A stretch of 64,000 nt of DNA, taken from contig DEXV01000006.1 of the NCBI GenBank assembly GCA_002364325.1, positions 353,350-417,349 on the forward strand, given 5' to 3'. The stretch is from Gillisia sp. UBA3175 (lineage in GTDB: Bacteria > Bacteroidota > Bacteroidia > Flavobacteriales > Flavobacteriaceae). The position numbers were made by a program, and so were the translations under genes. This document shows positions 36,065-45,162 of the stretch, one piece after another. Within the stretch, counting starts at the first letter, position 1. Every line of letters begins with the position of its first letter. The notes beneath the pieces were generated by a model. That model was not told the origin of the DNA and did no database searches. It was given only the letters and a program-made list of their open reading frames with translations.

Positions 36065-37375
36065 CTACAATTCTAACGCACGTTTTACATCGTTATCCAT
36101 CAATAGCTCTTCTGGATTTTCTAAAGCTTCCTTAACTGCTACTAAGAAACCTACAGACTCTCTACCATCAATTACTCTATGGTCATAAGACAATGCTACG
36201 TACATAATAGGTCTTATCTCTACATGTCCATCTATGGCAACTGGTCTTTCCACAATGTTATGCATTCCTAAAATTCCACTTTGAGGTGGGTTAATAATAG
36301 GAGTAGATAACATAGATCCGAACACTCCTCCATTGGTAATTGTAAAAGTACCACCTGTCATTTCGTCTACAGTTATATTTCCATCTCTAGCTCTTAGAGC
36401 AAGACGTTTCACATCTTCTTCCACAGCTCTAAAGCCCATGTTTTCAACATTACGCATTACTGGTACCATGAGCCCTTTAGGCCCAGAAACCGCAATACTA
36501 ATATCCTTATAATCGTATTTTATCTGGTAATCGCCATCTATCATAGAGTTTACATCTGGAAATAATTCTAGTGCTCTCACAACCGCAAGTGTGAAAAAAG
36601 ACATAAATCCTAAACCTACACCATGCTTATCTTTAAACTCCTCTTTATATTGTTTACGCAATGAGAAAATTGCCGACATATCCACTTCATTAAAAGTAGT
36701 TAACATGGCAGTTTCATTTTTAACACTTACTAAACGCTCTGCAACCTTTCTGCGAAGCATAGACATTTTTTTGCGGTCTTCTCCCCTTTTCCCTGGACCA
36801 GCAGTTCCCATTGACGCTTTAGCTTGCACCGCATCTTCTTTGGTAATTCTTCCATCTCGCCCAGATCCAGAAACAGATTTAGAATCGATACCTTTTTCCT
36901 CCAAGATCTTCTTAGCAGAAGGCGAAGGAGTTCCAGTAGCGTACGATTTATTGTCCTGTATTTGAGAAGGAGTAGAAGGCTTAGAAGGAGTTTGCGTTAA
37001 AGCTTCAGCCTTATCGCTATCTGCTTTTGTAGCGGTCTCCTCTCTTTGTTCTTTCACATCCTCTTCTGCAGACTCTTCTTTATCAGAAGACTCCTCTTTT
37101 GCTTTAGGTTCAGCTTTATCACCACCACCTGGTCTTGGAGCATCGGTGTCTATTAAACATACTACTGCACCAACAGCAACGGCATCACCTTCTTCTGCTT
37201 TTAATGTAATAATTCCGCTAGCTTCAGCAGGAAGTTCTAAGGTTGCCTTATCGCTATCTACTTCAGCAATTGGCTGATCTTTTTCTACATAATCTCCATC
37301 TTCTACCAGCCATTGAGCAATTTCAACCTCTGTTATAGATTCTCCAGGAGAAGGAACTTTCATTTCTAAAGCCAT
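36065..37375 (-). CDS. sucB: 2-oxoglutarate dehydrogenase E2 (dihydrolipoyl succinyltransferase)
   Basis: A 436-residue E2 that moves the succinyl group from E1 to CoA in the TCA cycle. In order: a lipoyl domain (1-80) with the lipoyl-lysine in VDSDKATLE (Lys43), a long Glu/Lys/Ser/Pro linker (about 85-150), the peripheral-subunit-binding domain (about 153-185, [14 protein letters not shown] ... [12 protein letters not shown]), and the catalytic domain ending in [16 protein letters not shown] (active-site His/Asp near 398-402). It lies 74 bases downstream of E1 in the same direction; no E3 gene follows. Confidence 0.95.
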   Translation of the reverse strand: MALEMKVPSPGESITEVEIAQWLVEDGDYVEKDQPIAEVDSDKATLELPAEASGIITLKAEEGDAVAVGAVVCLIDTDAPRPGGGDKAEPKAKEESSDKEESAEEDVKEQREETATKADSDKAEALTQTPSKPSTPSQIQDNKSYATGTPSPSAKKILEEKGIDSKSVSGSGRDGRITKEDAVQAKASMGTAGPGKRGEDRKKMSMLRRKVAERLVSVKNETAMLTTFNEVDMSAIFSLRKQYKEEFKDKHGVGLGFMSFFTLAVVRALELFPDVNSMIDGDYQIKYDYKDISIAVSGPKGLMVPVMRNVENMGFRAVEEDVKRLALRARDGNITVDEMTGGTFTITNGGVFGSMLSTPIINPPQSGILGMHNIVERPVAIDGHVEIRPIMYVALSYDHRVIDGRESVGFLVAVKEALENPEELLMDNDVKRALEL

Positions 37376-37449
37376 GATCTTTTGTTTTTATTATTGAACC
37401 TTTTAATTTCTAAAAAGGATTTTATATTAATAATTATTTTGAAAATCGA

Positions 37450-40227
37450 TTAAACCATTGTTTTATCGAATACACTTTCTATTACTTTTTCGTGACGTTT
37501 TTTAAACCTTACCGAACTTCCTGCAGCCGGAGAACCATAGAATCTTCTACTGCAAACTCTAAAGTGTTTTGCTTCTTCAAAATGCAGTAATAAATAACTA
37601 TAAGCTCCCATGTTTCTAGGTTCCTCTTGAGCCCAAACAACATCGTCGGCATTTTTATATTTTGCCATGATCTCTTTAATCCTATCTTCTGGCAAAGGAA
37701 ATAATTGTTCTACTCTTACCAAAGCGATATCATCTCGCTCTGTTTTTTCTTGATGTTCTAACAGGTCATAATAGAATTTACCGGTACAAAACACTAAGGT
37801 CTTGATCTTATCTATATTTGCTGAATCATCATCTATCACCGTTTGGAAAGTTCCTGTAGCAAACTCTTCTTTTGTAGAGATCACTTTTGGATGTCTTAGC
37901 AAGCTTTTTGGAGTAAATACAATAAGCGGTTTTCTATATTTCACTTTCATTTGTCTTCTCAACAAATGGAACATGTTGGCAGGAGTTGTAACATCTGCAA
38001 CAAACATATTATCTGTAGCACAAAGTTGTAAAAAACGCTCCATTCTTCCCGAGGAATGCTCTGCTCCTTGCCCTTCATACCCGTGTGGTAATAACATTAC
38101 CAATCCGTTTTGCAGTTTCCATTTATCCTCTGCAGCAGAGATATACTGATCTATCATGATCTGGGCACCATTTACGAAATCTCCAAATTGAGCTTCCCAA
38201 ATAGTTAATGTATTGGGACTAGCCATAGCGTAACCATAATCAAATCCTACCACTCCATATTCCGAAAGTAAAGAGTTGTAAACACAGAAATCTGCTTTTT
38301 TATTCGGAATGCTATTATGCAGAATGATCTCTTCTTCACTATCCTCTACTTTCACCACCGCATGTCGGTGAGAGAAAGTACCTCTTTCTACATCTTGGCC
38401 ACTCATTCGTACTCCGTAACCTTCCGTCATTAAAGTTCCATAAGCTAGCAATTCTGCCATTGCCCAATCCAACTGATTGGTTTCAAAATACATGGTGTAT
38501 CTAGCTTCAATTAACTTGGCAATTTTTTTAAGGAATTTCTTATCTTTTGGTAATTTGGTGATCACATTTGCTACCTCATCTAAGGTTTGCATTGCAATAG
38601 TGGTATCTACAGGAGCCATCATGGTGTCTTCCTGAACATTTTCAAATCCTTCCCATTCATCCTTCATAAAAGGAGTGATTCTTGTAGTATCTTCTTTTCT
38701 GGAATCTTCCAGTTCTTCTTCCAATTTAGCTTTGTAATCTTCTTCCAGTTTCTTTACAAAACCTTCCTCGATTACACCACTTTTAATCAATTTTTCAGCG
38801 TAGATATCTCTAGGATTTTCGTGCTTCGAAATTGCTTTATACAATTTAGGCTGCGTAAATCTAGGCTCATCACCTTCATTGTGTCCATATTTCCTGTAAC
38901 CTAAAAGATCTATAAAAACATCTCTTTTAAATTGCATTCTAAAATCTAATGCAAATAGGACGGCATGAACAACAGCTTCGGCATCATCTGCATTAACATG
39001 TAATACTGGAGACAGCGTTACTTTTCCAACATCTGTACAATAAGTTGATGACCTTCCATCCAGATAATTGGTTGTAAATCCGATTTGATTATTTACTACT
39101 ATATGTATGGTTCCACCTGTTTTGTATCCTTCCAGTTGTGCCATTTGCACCAACTCGTAGACTATGCCTTGACCAGCTATTGCGGCATCTCCATGCACAA
39201 TGATAGGTAACACTTTAGAGAAATCGTCTTTATATCTTCTGTCTTGTTTTGCTCTTGAAATTCCTTCTACTACAGCTCCTACCGTTTCTAAGTGAGATGG
39301 GTTTGGAGCAATATTTATGTTGATCTCTTTTCCGCTTCGGGTAGTTCTACAACTTGTCCATCCTAAGTGATATTTTACGTCTCCATCAAAAATATCTTGC
39401 TCATAATCCTTTCCGTCAAACTCGCTAAAGATATCTTTTGCGCTTTTCCCGAAAATATTGGTCAATGTATTTAATCTACCTCTGTGTGCCATTCCCATTA
39501 CGAAATCTTTCACACCAAGATCTGCAGCTTTCTCTATTATAGTATCCAGCGCAGGGATCAAACTTTCATTCCCTTCTAATGAAAATCGCTTCTGACCTAC
39601 ATATTTAGTGTGTAGAAAACTTTCAAAAGAAACTGCATCATTTAATTTATTAAGGATCAGCTTTTTTTCTGCATCGCTAAAATTAGGCTGATTATCATTT
39701 ATATTTAATTTTTTCTGGATCCATTCTATTTCTTCAGGTTTACGGATATACATATATTCCACTCCTATAGACTGGCAATAAATAGTTTCTAGATGAAGAA
39801 TGATCTCTTTTAAACTAGCAGTGCCAATACCTATGATCTCTCCGGCATTAAATACTGTTTCCAGATCGTTTTCTGATAAACCAAAATTTTCCAAAGCCAG
39901 GGTTGGCACATATTTCCTGCGCTCTCTAACTGGATTGGTCTTGGTGAATAAATGACCGCGAGTTCTATAACCGTCTATTAAACGAATAACCTGAAATTCC
40001 TTTAAGATATTTTCCGGGATTTCTGCAGTAGCAGATTGCATTGGCAGACCAACACCTTCTTGGTGATTATCACCTGAAGACTCCCCATTTTGCTCCATTC
40101 CAAAGTCGAAACCTTGAAAAAATGCTCTCCAACTAGCTTCTACACTATCTGGATTTTGTAAATACTGATCGTAAAGATTTGCGAAATAAGCTGTAGGTGC
40201 AGCGTTAAGAAATGAAAATTTATCCAT
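37450..40227 (-). CDS. sucA: 2-oxoglutarate dehydrogenase E1
   Basis: A 925-residue thiamine-diphosphate enzyme that decarboxylates 2-oxoglutarate in the TCA cycle. The N-terminal motif FLNAAPTAYFANLYDQY (residues 5-21, the E2/E3-binding helix), GMAHRGRLNTL (near 246), the thiamine region IVHGDAAIAGQG (near 344), the HYKFGHNE-like GYRKYGHNEGDEPRFTQP (near 443) and a C-terminal VWAQEEPRNMGA are visible. Length is normal. Upstream sequence has TATTTTTG on the coding strand (40265-40272) as a -7 box. E2 follows after 74 bases. Confidence 0.97.
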   Translation of the reverse strand: MDKFSFLNAAPTAYFANLYDQYLQNPDSVEASWRAFFQGFDFGMEQNGESSGDNHQEGVGLPMQSATAEIPENILKEFQVIRLIDGYRTRGHLFTKTNPVRERRKYVPTLALENFGLSENDLETVFNAGEIIGIGTASLKEIILHLETIYCQSIGVEYMYIRKPEEIEWIQKKLNINDNQPNFSDAEKKLILNKLNDAVSFESFLHTKYVGQKRFSLEGNESLIPALDTIIEKAADLGVKDFVMGMAHRGRLNTLTNIFGKSAKDIFSEFDGKDYEQDIFDGDVKYHLGWTSCRTTRSGKEININIAPNPSHLETVGAVVEGISRAKQDRRYKDDFSKVLPIIVHGDAAIAGQGIVYELVQMAQLEGYKTGGTIHIVVNNQIGFTTNYLDGRSSTYCTDVGKVTLSPVLHVNADDAEAVVHAVLFALDFRMQFKRDVFIDLLGYRKYGHNEGDEPRFTQPKLYKAISKHENPRDIYAEKLIKSGVIEEGFVKKLEEDYKAKLEEELEDSRKEDTTRITPFMKDEWEGFENVQEDTMMAPVDTTIAMQTLDEVANVITKLPKDKKFLKKIAKLIEARYTMYFETNQLDWAMAELLAYGTLMTEGYGVRMSGQDVERGTFSHRHAVVKVEDSEEEIILHNSIPNKKADFCVYNSLLSEYGVVGFDYGYAMASPNTLTIWEAQFGDFVNGAQIMIDQYISAAEDKWKLQNGLVMLLPHGYEGQGAEHSSGRMERFLQLCATDNMFVADVTTPANMFHLLRRQMKVKYRKPLIVFTPKSLLRHPKVISTKEEFATGTFQTVIDDDSANIDKIKTLVFCTGKFYYDLLEHQEKTERDDIALVRVEQLFPLPEDRIKEIMAKYKNADDVVWAQEEPRNMGAYSYLLLHFEEAKHFRVCSRRFYGSPAAGSSVRFKKRHEKVIESVFDKTMV

Positions 40228-40338
40228 AGTTGGAAACTAATGTTTCTTTTTTATTAAAACAAAGCAAAAATACAATTTTTAGAATTTATAGCTTATAGAA
40301 ATTGCTATATTTATCTCTAACCTTATAAGAAATTTAAC

Positions 40339-40887
40339 ATGGTTAGAAGCACAAATTTAGCAGGTAAGTGTGTTTATTGCTGCCTTATTGTTATATTATT
40401 TTTAAATAATAATCTTTATTCGCAAGAAATGGCAACTCCATCGCAATTAGAAAACACCTTTTGGGATTCTGTGAGATTTGGAGGAAGTTTAGGTTTAAAT
40501 TTTGGAAATGGGAATTTTACTGGGATCGTTGCTCCTTCAGCAATCTATGATTTTAACCAAATTGTTTCCACTGGAATTGGATTAACTGGGGCATATGCCT
40601 CTCAAAGTAGGTTTAATGCAACAAGTTTTGGCGGAAGTGTAATTACTATGGTTAGACCAGTTCGGTTTTTACAACTTTCCGCAGAATTCGAAGAACTTTA
40701 TATCACCCGAAATTATAAACTGGATGGTAGAACTCTGCAAGAACAAGATTGGGTTCCTGCATTATGGGCGGGATTAGGTTTTTCTACAGGAAATGTAATT
40801 ACTGGTGTTAGATACAACCTTTTACATGATACCAACAAAAGCTTCTATAGCAGTGCATTTATGCCATTTGTGAGCGTGTATTTTTAA
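40339..40887 (+). CDS. Small outer-membrane beta-barrel protein
   Basis: A 182-residue exported protein. The signal peptide (about 1-28) is rather long with a Cys-Val-Tyr-Cys-Cys run before the hydrophobic core and ends NNLYSQ. The rest alternates Gly/aromatic strands (FGGSLGLNFGNGNFTGIV, TGIGLTGAYA, LQLSAEFEELYITRNY, VPALWAGLGFSTGNVITGV) and ends FMPFVSVYF, as in small barrels. I recall that relatives are sometimes labelled 'alpha-ketoglutarate decarboxylase' from their position beside sucA; nothing in this sequence supports that. Its stop overlaps the convergent polyprenyl synthetase stop (shared TTAA). Confidence 0.75.
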   Translation: MVRSTNLAGKCVYCCLIVILFLNNNLYSQEMATPSQLENTFWDSVRFGGSLGLNFGNGNFTGIVAPSAIYDFNQIVSTGIGLTGAYASQSRFNATSFGGSVITMVRPVRFLQLSAEFEELYITRNYKLDGRTLQEQDWVPALWAGLGFSTGNVITGVRYNLLHDTNKSFYSSAFMPFVSVYF

Positions 40888-41858
40888 ACCTCACGTTCCA
40901 TTAATGACGATCCAAAACTACGCAGCAAAGCTTTTTTATCCTCCGGAATTTTTATGGCATCTAATACAGCCAAAGCTTCTTTGGTGTATTTTTTAATTTC
41001 GGCCCGGGTAAGTTCTGCGGCACCGCTCTCCTCAAAAATGATCTTAACTGCTTCAATTTTTCCAGATGCATCTATTGGACTAATGGAATAAAGATGTTCT
41101 AGATTACTAGCTTGCTTTCTGTCTGAATTCTCTAAGGCCTTTAAGTATAAAAAGGTTTTCTTGTTCTCTATAATATCGCCCCCAACTTGTTTCCCAAAAG
41201 TATCTGGATTCCCAAAAGCATCTAAATAATCATCTTGTAATTGGAAAGCAATACCTAATAATCTTCCATATTGATAAACTGCTCTTTTACAATCTTCTGT
41301 AGCTCCAGCAACGATCGCACCCATTTGCAAGGAAGCTCCAACTAAAACAGCGGTCTTATATTCTATCATTTTTAAGTAGTCTTCTATCTCTACATCTTCC
41401 CTGCTTTCAAAATCTATATCATATTGTTGCCCTTCACAAACTTGAATAGCAGTTTTTGTAAATAGCTGTGCTAATTCTTTAAAAACAGCTCCTTCATAAT
41501 TTTCGAATAATTGATAAGCATTTATTAGCATTGCATCTCCAGAAAGTATTCCTGTATTAAGATCCCATTTTTCATGTACGGTAGCTTTCCCTCTTCTAAT
41601 GGGGGCTGCATCCATTATATCATCATGCACTAAGGAAAAATTATGAAAAACCTCTATTGCCAATGCAGCATCCAGCGCTTTTTGATAAGGAGTATCAAAT
41701 ATCTCTGCGCTCATCAAAACCAAAACAGGTCGCAAGCGTTTCCCTCCCAATTGTAATATATAAGTAATAGGCTCATATAAATTTTTAGGCTCTTTGGTTT
41801 CTATAGTGGCATCTAAATAATCTAAAAAAGCGTCACGGTACTGGGCAATAGTGTGCAT
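40884..41858 (-). CDS. Polyprenyl (isoprenyl) diphosphate synthase
   Basis: A 324-residue all-helical prenyltransferase that extends allylic diphosphates with isopentenyl diphosphate. The first Asp-rich motif is LVHDDIMDAAPIRRG (near 78-92) and the second is LQDDYLDAFGNPDTFGKQVGGD (near 211-232). GGKRLRPVLVLMSAEIF (near 37) is the substrate-binding block. The product (geranylgeranyl or longer) cannot be fixed from sequence; it could feed menaquinone or carotenoids. I choose the ATG at 41858 (MHTIAQYRD); the frame extends to a TTG two codons earlier. It is divergent from the tetR-type gene. Confidence 0.92.
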   Translation of the reverse strand: MHTIAQYRDAFLDYLDATIETKEPKNLYEPITYILQLGGKRLRPVLVLMSAEIFDTPYQKALDAALAIEVFHNFSLVHDDIMDAAPIRRGKATVHEKWDLNTGILSGDAMLINAYQLFENYEGAVFKELAQLFTKTAIQVCEGQQYDIDFESREDVEIEDYLKMIEYKTAVLVGASLQMGAIVAGATEDCKRAVYQYGRLLGIAFQLQDDYLDAFGNPDTFGKQVGGDIIENKKTFLYLKALENSDRKQASNLEHLYSISPIDASGKIEAVKIIFEESGAAELTRAEIKKYTKEALAVLDAIKIPEDKKALLRSFGSSLMEREV

Positions 41859-41934
41859 TAGCAAAATTTTTGGCTAAAATACCATAAATGATATTAATAC
41901 GAATTTTCGCGGCATAAATTATAATAAATATTAC

Positions 41935-41962
41935 GGAAACTTTTGTGGTTTTTAAAGTTTCC
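41935..41962 (+). promoter_or_regulatory. Palindromic operator overlapping the efflux-operon promoter
   Basis: Perfect 9-base arms GGAAACTTT (41935-41943) and AAAGTTTCC (41954-41962) separated by 10 bases. The left arm covers the first base of the -33 TTG and the right arm lies in the spacer just before the -7 box, so a bound dimer would block RNA polymerase. It sits before a TetR-family gene, the usual place of an autoregulatory TetR operator. Confidence 0.6.
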
Positions 41963-41974
41963 TTCTTACATTTG
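41943..41974 (+). promoter_or_regulatory. Promoter of the tetR-tolC-hlyD-RND operon
   Basis: TTG (41943-41945, within TTTTG) and TACATTTG (41967-41974) with a 21-base spacer match both Bacteroidota elements. The start site near 41981 leaves the TTG at 41994 as the first in-frame start codon of the regulator. Confidence 0.7.
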
Positions 41975-41993
41975 CAGAAATTTTCTTATCAAA

Positions 41994-42605
41994 TTGAAGG
42001 ATAAAATAATACATATCGCTGCAGAGCTTTTTCTTAACCTTGGGTTTAAAAGTGTTACCATGGATGACATTGCTAGCGAAATGGGAATTTCCAAGAAAAC
42101 CATATACTCGCATTTCTCCACCAAGACAAAGTTGGTAGAAGCCAGCACCATGCATATCTTATCACAGATATCTTGTGGTATAGAGACTATTATAAATCAG
42201 GAAAAGAATGCTATAGTTGAGTTATTTGATATTAAGAATTTTGCAATGAAACACCTAAAAGACAATAAATCTTCACCCCAATTTCAGCTAAAGAAATATT
42301 ATCCAAAGGTCTTTAATTTGGTTCAGAAAAATCATCTCCAACTCATGCAAGGTTGCGTTGTTAAGAACCTTAAAAAAGGAATTGAAGATAAATTATATCG
42401 TGAGGATATTCCTTTAGATTTTACAAGTAAGATCTATTTTGTTGGAATGATGGGAATAAAAGATGAATATCATTTCCCATTGGAAAAATATTCCCACAAC
42501 CAGTTATTAGAAAATTTCTTAGAATATCATTTACGAGCAATCGTCACTGAAAAAGGACTAAAAACCTTGAGCACATTATTAAACCCATCACATTTAAAGA
42601 ATTAA
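41994..42605 (+). CDS. TetR/AcrR-family regulator of the efflux operon
   Basis: A 203-residue one-component repressor. The N-terminal helix-turn-helix is clear: IIHIAAELFLNLGFKSVTMDDIASEMGISKKTIYSHF (about 5-41), shortened here only in description. The C-terminal half is helical and would bind the inducer. I choose the TTG at 41994; the longer frame from a TTG at 41943 would put the start codon in the -33 promoter element and add residues that look nothing like TetR proteins. The stop overlaps the tolC ATG (TAATG), so translation is coupled. It probably represses its own operon through the palindrome at 41935-41962. Confidence 0.88.
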   Translation: MKDKIIHIAAELFLNLGFKSVTMDDIASEMGISKKTIYSHFSTKTKLVEASTMHILSQISCGIETIINQEKNAIVELFDIKNFAMKHLKDNKSSPQFQLKKYYPKVFNLVQKNHLQLMQGCVVKNLKKGIEDKLYREDIPLDFTSKIYFVGMMGIKDEYHFPLEKYSHNQLLENFLEYHLRAIVTEKGLKTLSTLLNPSHLKN

Positions 42606-43969
42606 TGAAAAAGATCTTTTTTATATTTTTTCTACAGTTAACGGCCTTCTCCCAAGCGCAAGAAGAATCTACAATTACGCCAAAAGCTTTTACATTAGAA
42701 CAGGCAATAGCCTATGGTTTACAGCATAGCTATAATTCTGAAATTGCCCGTCAAGATGTGGCTATCGCATTAAAACAAAAATGGGAGATCATCTCTCAAG
42801 GTTTGCCTCAAATTAGCGGTAATGTAGAATATCGAAATAACATATTACAACCTGTAACCTTATTACCTGCAGAGATTACAGGTGGACCTCCTGGAACATT
42901 TGTTCCTGTTACTTTTGGGACAAAGCAGAATCTTTCTGCAACAACTACATGGAATCAGCTAATATTTGATGGTTCCTATATAGTAGGATTACAATCTGTA
43001 AAAACCTTGCTTCAAATTACTGAAAATGCAAAGGTGAAAACAGATCTTGAAGTAAAAAAGACAATTACCAGTGCATATGCTAATGTATTATTAGCTAGAG
43101 AAAGCGTTGAAATTTCTAAATTAAATCTCAAAACTATTCAGAAAAATCTTAATGATACTCGTAAAACCTTTGAAAATGGCTTGATCGAGGAAGAAGCGGT
43201 AGAGCAATTGGAGATCACTTCTTTAAGTTTAGAGACCAACTTAAAGAATGCTTTAAGAATGGAAGTTATCGCCTACGATATGTTAAAGGTAAGCATGGGT
43301 ATTCCTGTGGATACTGAAATTGCCGTGTTAGACAACCTTGCCCAATTAAGCATGGAAAACTTTGATCTTCAACTATTAAGCAAGGAAATTTCTATAGAAG
43401 ATAACATAGATTATAGACTGGCTGAAGACCAACGCAACCAAGCAGCTACTTTGGTAAAACTGGAAAAGAGTAAGGCATTACCTAGCCTAAGTGCTTTTCT
43501 TAATTACGGGGCGCAAGGAAATAGCGAAAGTTTCAGCTTTTTTACTAACGATCAAATTTATTATGACCAATCTGTACTTGGTTTGAGTTTAAATGTGCCG
43601 ATTTTTAGTAGTGGGATGAGAAGTGCTAAAACTGCTCAAAAGCAAATTCAATACGAACAATCTTTAGTTCAATTAGAATACACCAAAAACCAAGTGGGGC
43701 TAGACATAGAATCGGCCAAGAATGATTACAGCTTCAGCTTGGAGAATTACGCGAACAAGAGCAAAAGTTTAGAACTGGCAAAGCGCGTAGAAAATAAAAA
43801 TCAGGTGAAATTTCTGGAAGGACTTTCTTCCAGTTTCGACCTTAGTGATGCACAGAGACAGCTGTATAGAGCACAACAAGAATATTTACAAGCAATGTTA
43901 GAGGTAATTACCAATAAATCTGCTTTAGAGACGCTACTAGACACCACCAAATATTCAAAAGAAAATTAA
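42605..43969 (+). CDS. TolC-family outer-membrane efflux protein
   Basis: A 454-residue outer-membrane factor of a tripartite pump. Signal peptide 1-19 (ends AFSQAQ), then the duplicated TolC fold: long heptad-rich helices (about 140-225 and 345-440) and short barrel strands (YRNNILQPVTLLPAEI; YYDQSVLGLSLNVPIFSSG). FTLEQAIAYGLQHSYN near residue 30 is the family's N-terminal block. Starts inside the tetR stop and precedes the adaptor by 19 bases. Confidence 0.93.
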   Translation: MKKIFFIFFLQLTAFSQAQEESTITPKAFTLEQAIAYGLQHSYNSEIARQDVAIALKQKWEIISQGLPQISGNVEYRNNILQPVTLLPAEITGGPPGTFVPVTFGTKQNLSATTTWNQLIFDGSYIVGLQSVKTLLQITENAKVKTDLEVKKTITSAYANVLLARESVEISKLNLKTIQKNLNDTRKTFENGLIEEEAVEQLEITSLSLETNLKNALRMEVIAYDMLKVSMGIPVDTEIAVLDNLAQLSMENFDLQLLSKEISIEDNIDYRLAEDQRNQAATLVKLEKSKALPSLSAFLNYGAQGNSESFSFFTNDQIYYDQSVLGLSLNVPIFSSGMRSAKTAQKQIQYEQSLVQLEYTKNQVGLDIESAKNDYSFSLENYANKSKSLELAKRVENKNQVKFLEGLSSSFDLSDAQRQLYRAQQEYLQAMLEVITNKSALETLLDTTKYSKEN

Positions 43970-43988
43970 TCTCCTTCAATTTCAAAAT

Positions 43989-45149
43989 ATGAAAAAGCTA
44001 TTATACATTTTAACCATAACTCTTTTAGTGGTTTCCTGCGGAGGGAAATCAGAATCTGTAGATTCTTTATTAGAAGGAGGAGACCTTAAAGCTATCAAAG
44101 CTAAAAAAGGGGAATTAAACCTACAACAAAAATCTCTTAGAGAAGACATCGATAAATTAAATGCCTATATACAAGGCGAAGAAAAAGATGATAAAGCAGT
44201 TCTAGTCACTACACAAGTTGTAAAAGACACCGTTTTTAATCACTTTATAGAAGTGCAAGGAAATGTAGAAACAGATCAGAACATTATTTTATATCCTGAA
44301 TATTCTGGTGTTTTAACAAGAATTTATGTAAAACCTGGCCAGAAAGTAAGTAAAGGTCAGCGATTAGCAAGCATAGACGACGGTGGATTATCCAGCCAAG
44401 TTGCTCAACAAGAAACCCAAATGGCACTGGCAAAAACTACTTTTGAGAGACAGCAGCGTTTGTGGGACCAAAAAATTGGATCAGAAATTCAGTTTTTGGA
44501 AGCAAAGACTAATTACGAAGCCACTAAAAATGCCACAAACCAGTTGAGATCTCAATTATCCAAAACAGTTATTACTGCACCGTTTAGCGGAGTGGTAGAT
44601 AATATTATAGCAGATCAAGGACAGGTTGTTAATCAGGGACAAACAGAAGTTATTAGGTTAGTGAATCTGGATAACATGTATGTTAAAGCATCTATTCCAG
44701 AAAACTACACGAGAACCGTAAAAAAGGGAACTACCGTTAGTGTAAATCTAGCATCGATAGGGCAAACTTATAAAGGGATAGTACGCCAAGTTGGCAACTA
44801 TATTAATCCATCAAATAGAACTTTTGATGTTGAGATAGAAATCCCTAATAAAGATGGTTTTGTAAAACCAAATTTAATAGCAACGGTTCAAGTAAACGAT
44901 TACTCAAACAACAAAACGATTACCGTTCCTGCTAATATCCTTCAAGAGAATTCCAAAGGGGAAACCATTGCCTTTATTTATGAAGCTGAAAACGATTCAA
45001 TTGGAATTGCCAGAAGGGTGATTTTAGAATTGGGTTATACTTCCGAAAATAAAATTGAGGTAAAAAGTGGAATCACCTCTGGAGATACCCTTATTATTGA
45101 AGGCGCAAAAAGCATTAGAGATGGCCAACGGGTAACTACTAATAAATAA
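43989..45149 (+). CDS. RND efflux periplasmic adaptor (HlyD/AcrA family) lipoprotein
   Basis: A 386-residue membrane-fusion protein joining the pump to TolC. Lipobox VVSCGG (Cys17) anchors it to a membrane. A predicted coiled stretch (about 40-57), then the lipoyl/barrel-sandwich halves (YSGVLTRIYVKPGQKVSKGQRLASID near 103-128, and VITAPFSGVVDNIIADQGQVVNQGQ near 195-220), an alpha-hairpin between them, the beta-barrel domain (VKASIPENYTRTVKKGT on) and the C-terminal membrane-proximal domain. Thirteen bases before the permease gene. Confidence 0.94.
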   Translation: MKKLLYILTITLLVVSCGGKSESVDSLLEGGDLKAIKAKKGELNLQQKSLREDIDKLNAYIQGEEKDDKAVLVTTQVVKDTVFNHFIEVQGNVETDQNIILYPEYSGVLTRIYVKPGQKVSKGQRLASIDDGGLSSQVAQQETQMALAKTTFERQQRLWDQKIGSEIQFLEAKTNYEATKNATNQLRSQLSKTVITAPFSGVVDNIIADQGQVVNQGQTEVIRLVNLDNMYVKASIPENYTRTVKKGTTVSVNLASIGQTYKGIVRQVGNYINPSNRTFDVEIEIPNKDGFVKPNLIATVQVNDYSNNKTITVPANILQENSKGETIAFIYEAENDSIGIARRVILELGYTSENKIEVKSGITSGDTLIIEGAKSIRDGQRVTTNK

Positions 45150-45162
45150 GAAATAATTCAAG

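Noticed and set aside
40339..40887. An alpha-ketoglutarate decarboxylase
   Set aside because: The protein is 182 residues with a signal peptide and barrel strands; no thiamine-binding motif is present.
41943..41993. Longer N-terminus for the TetR regulator
   Set aside because: The TTG at 41943 is the -33 promoter element, the added residues do not resemble TetR proteins, and the likely transcription start is downstream.
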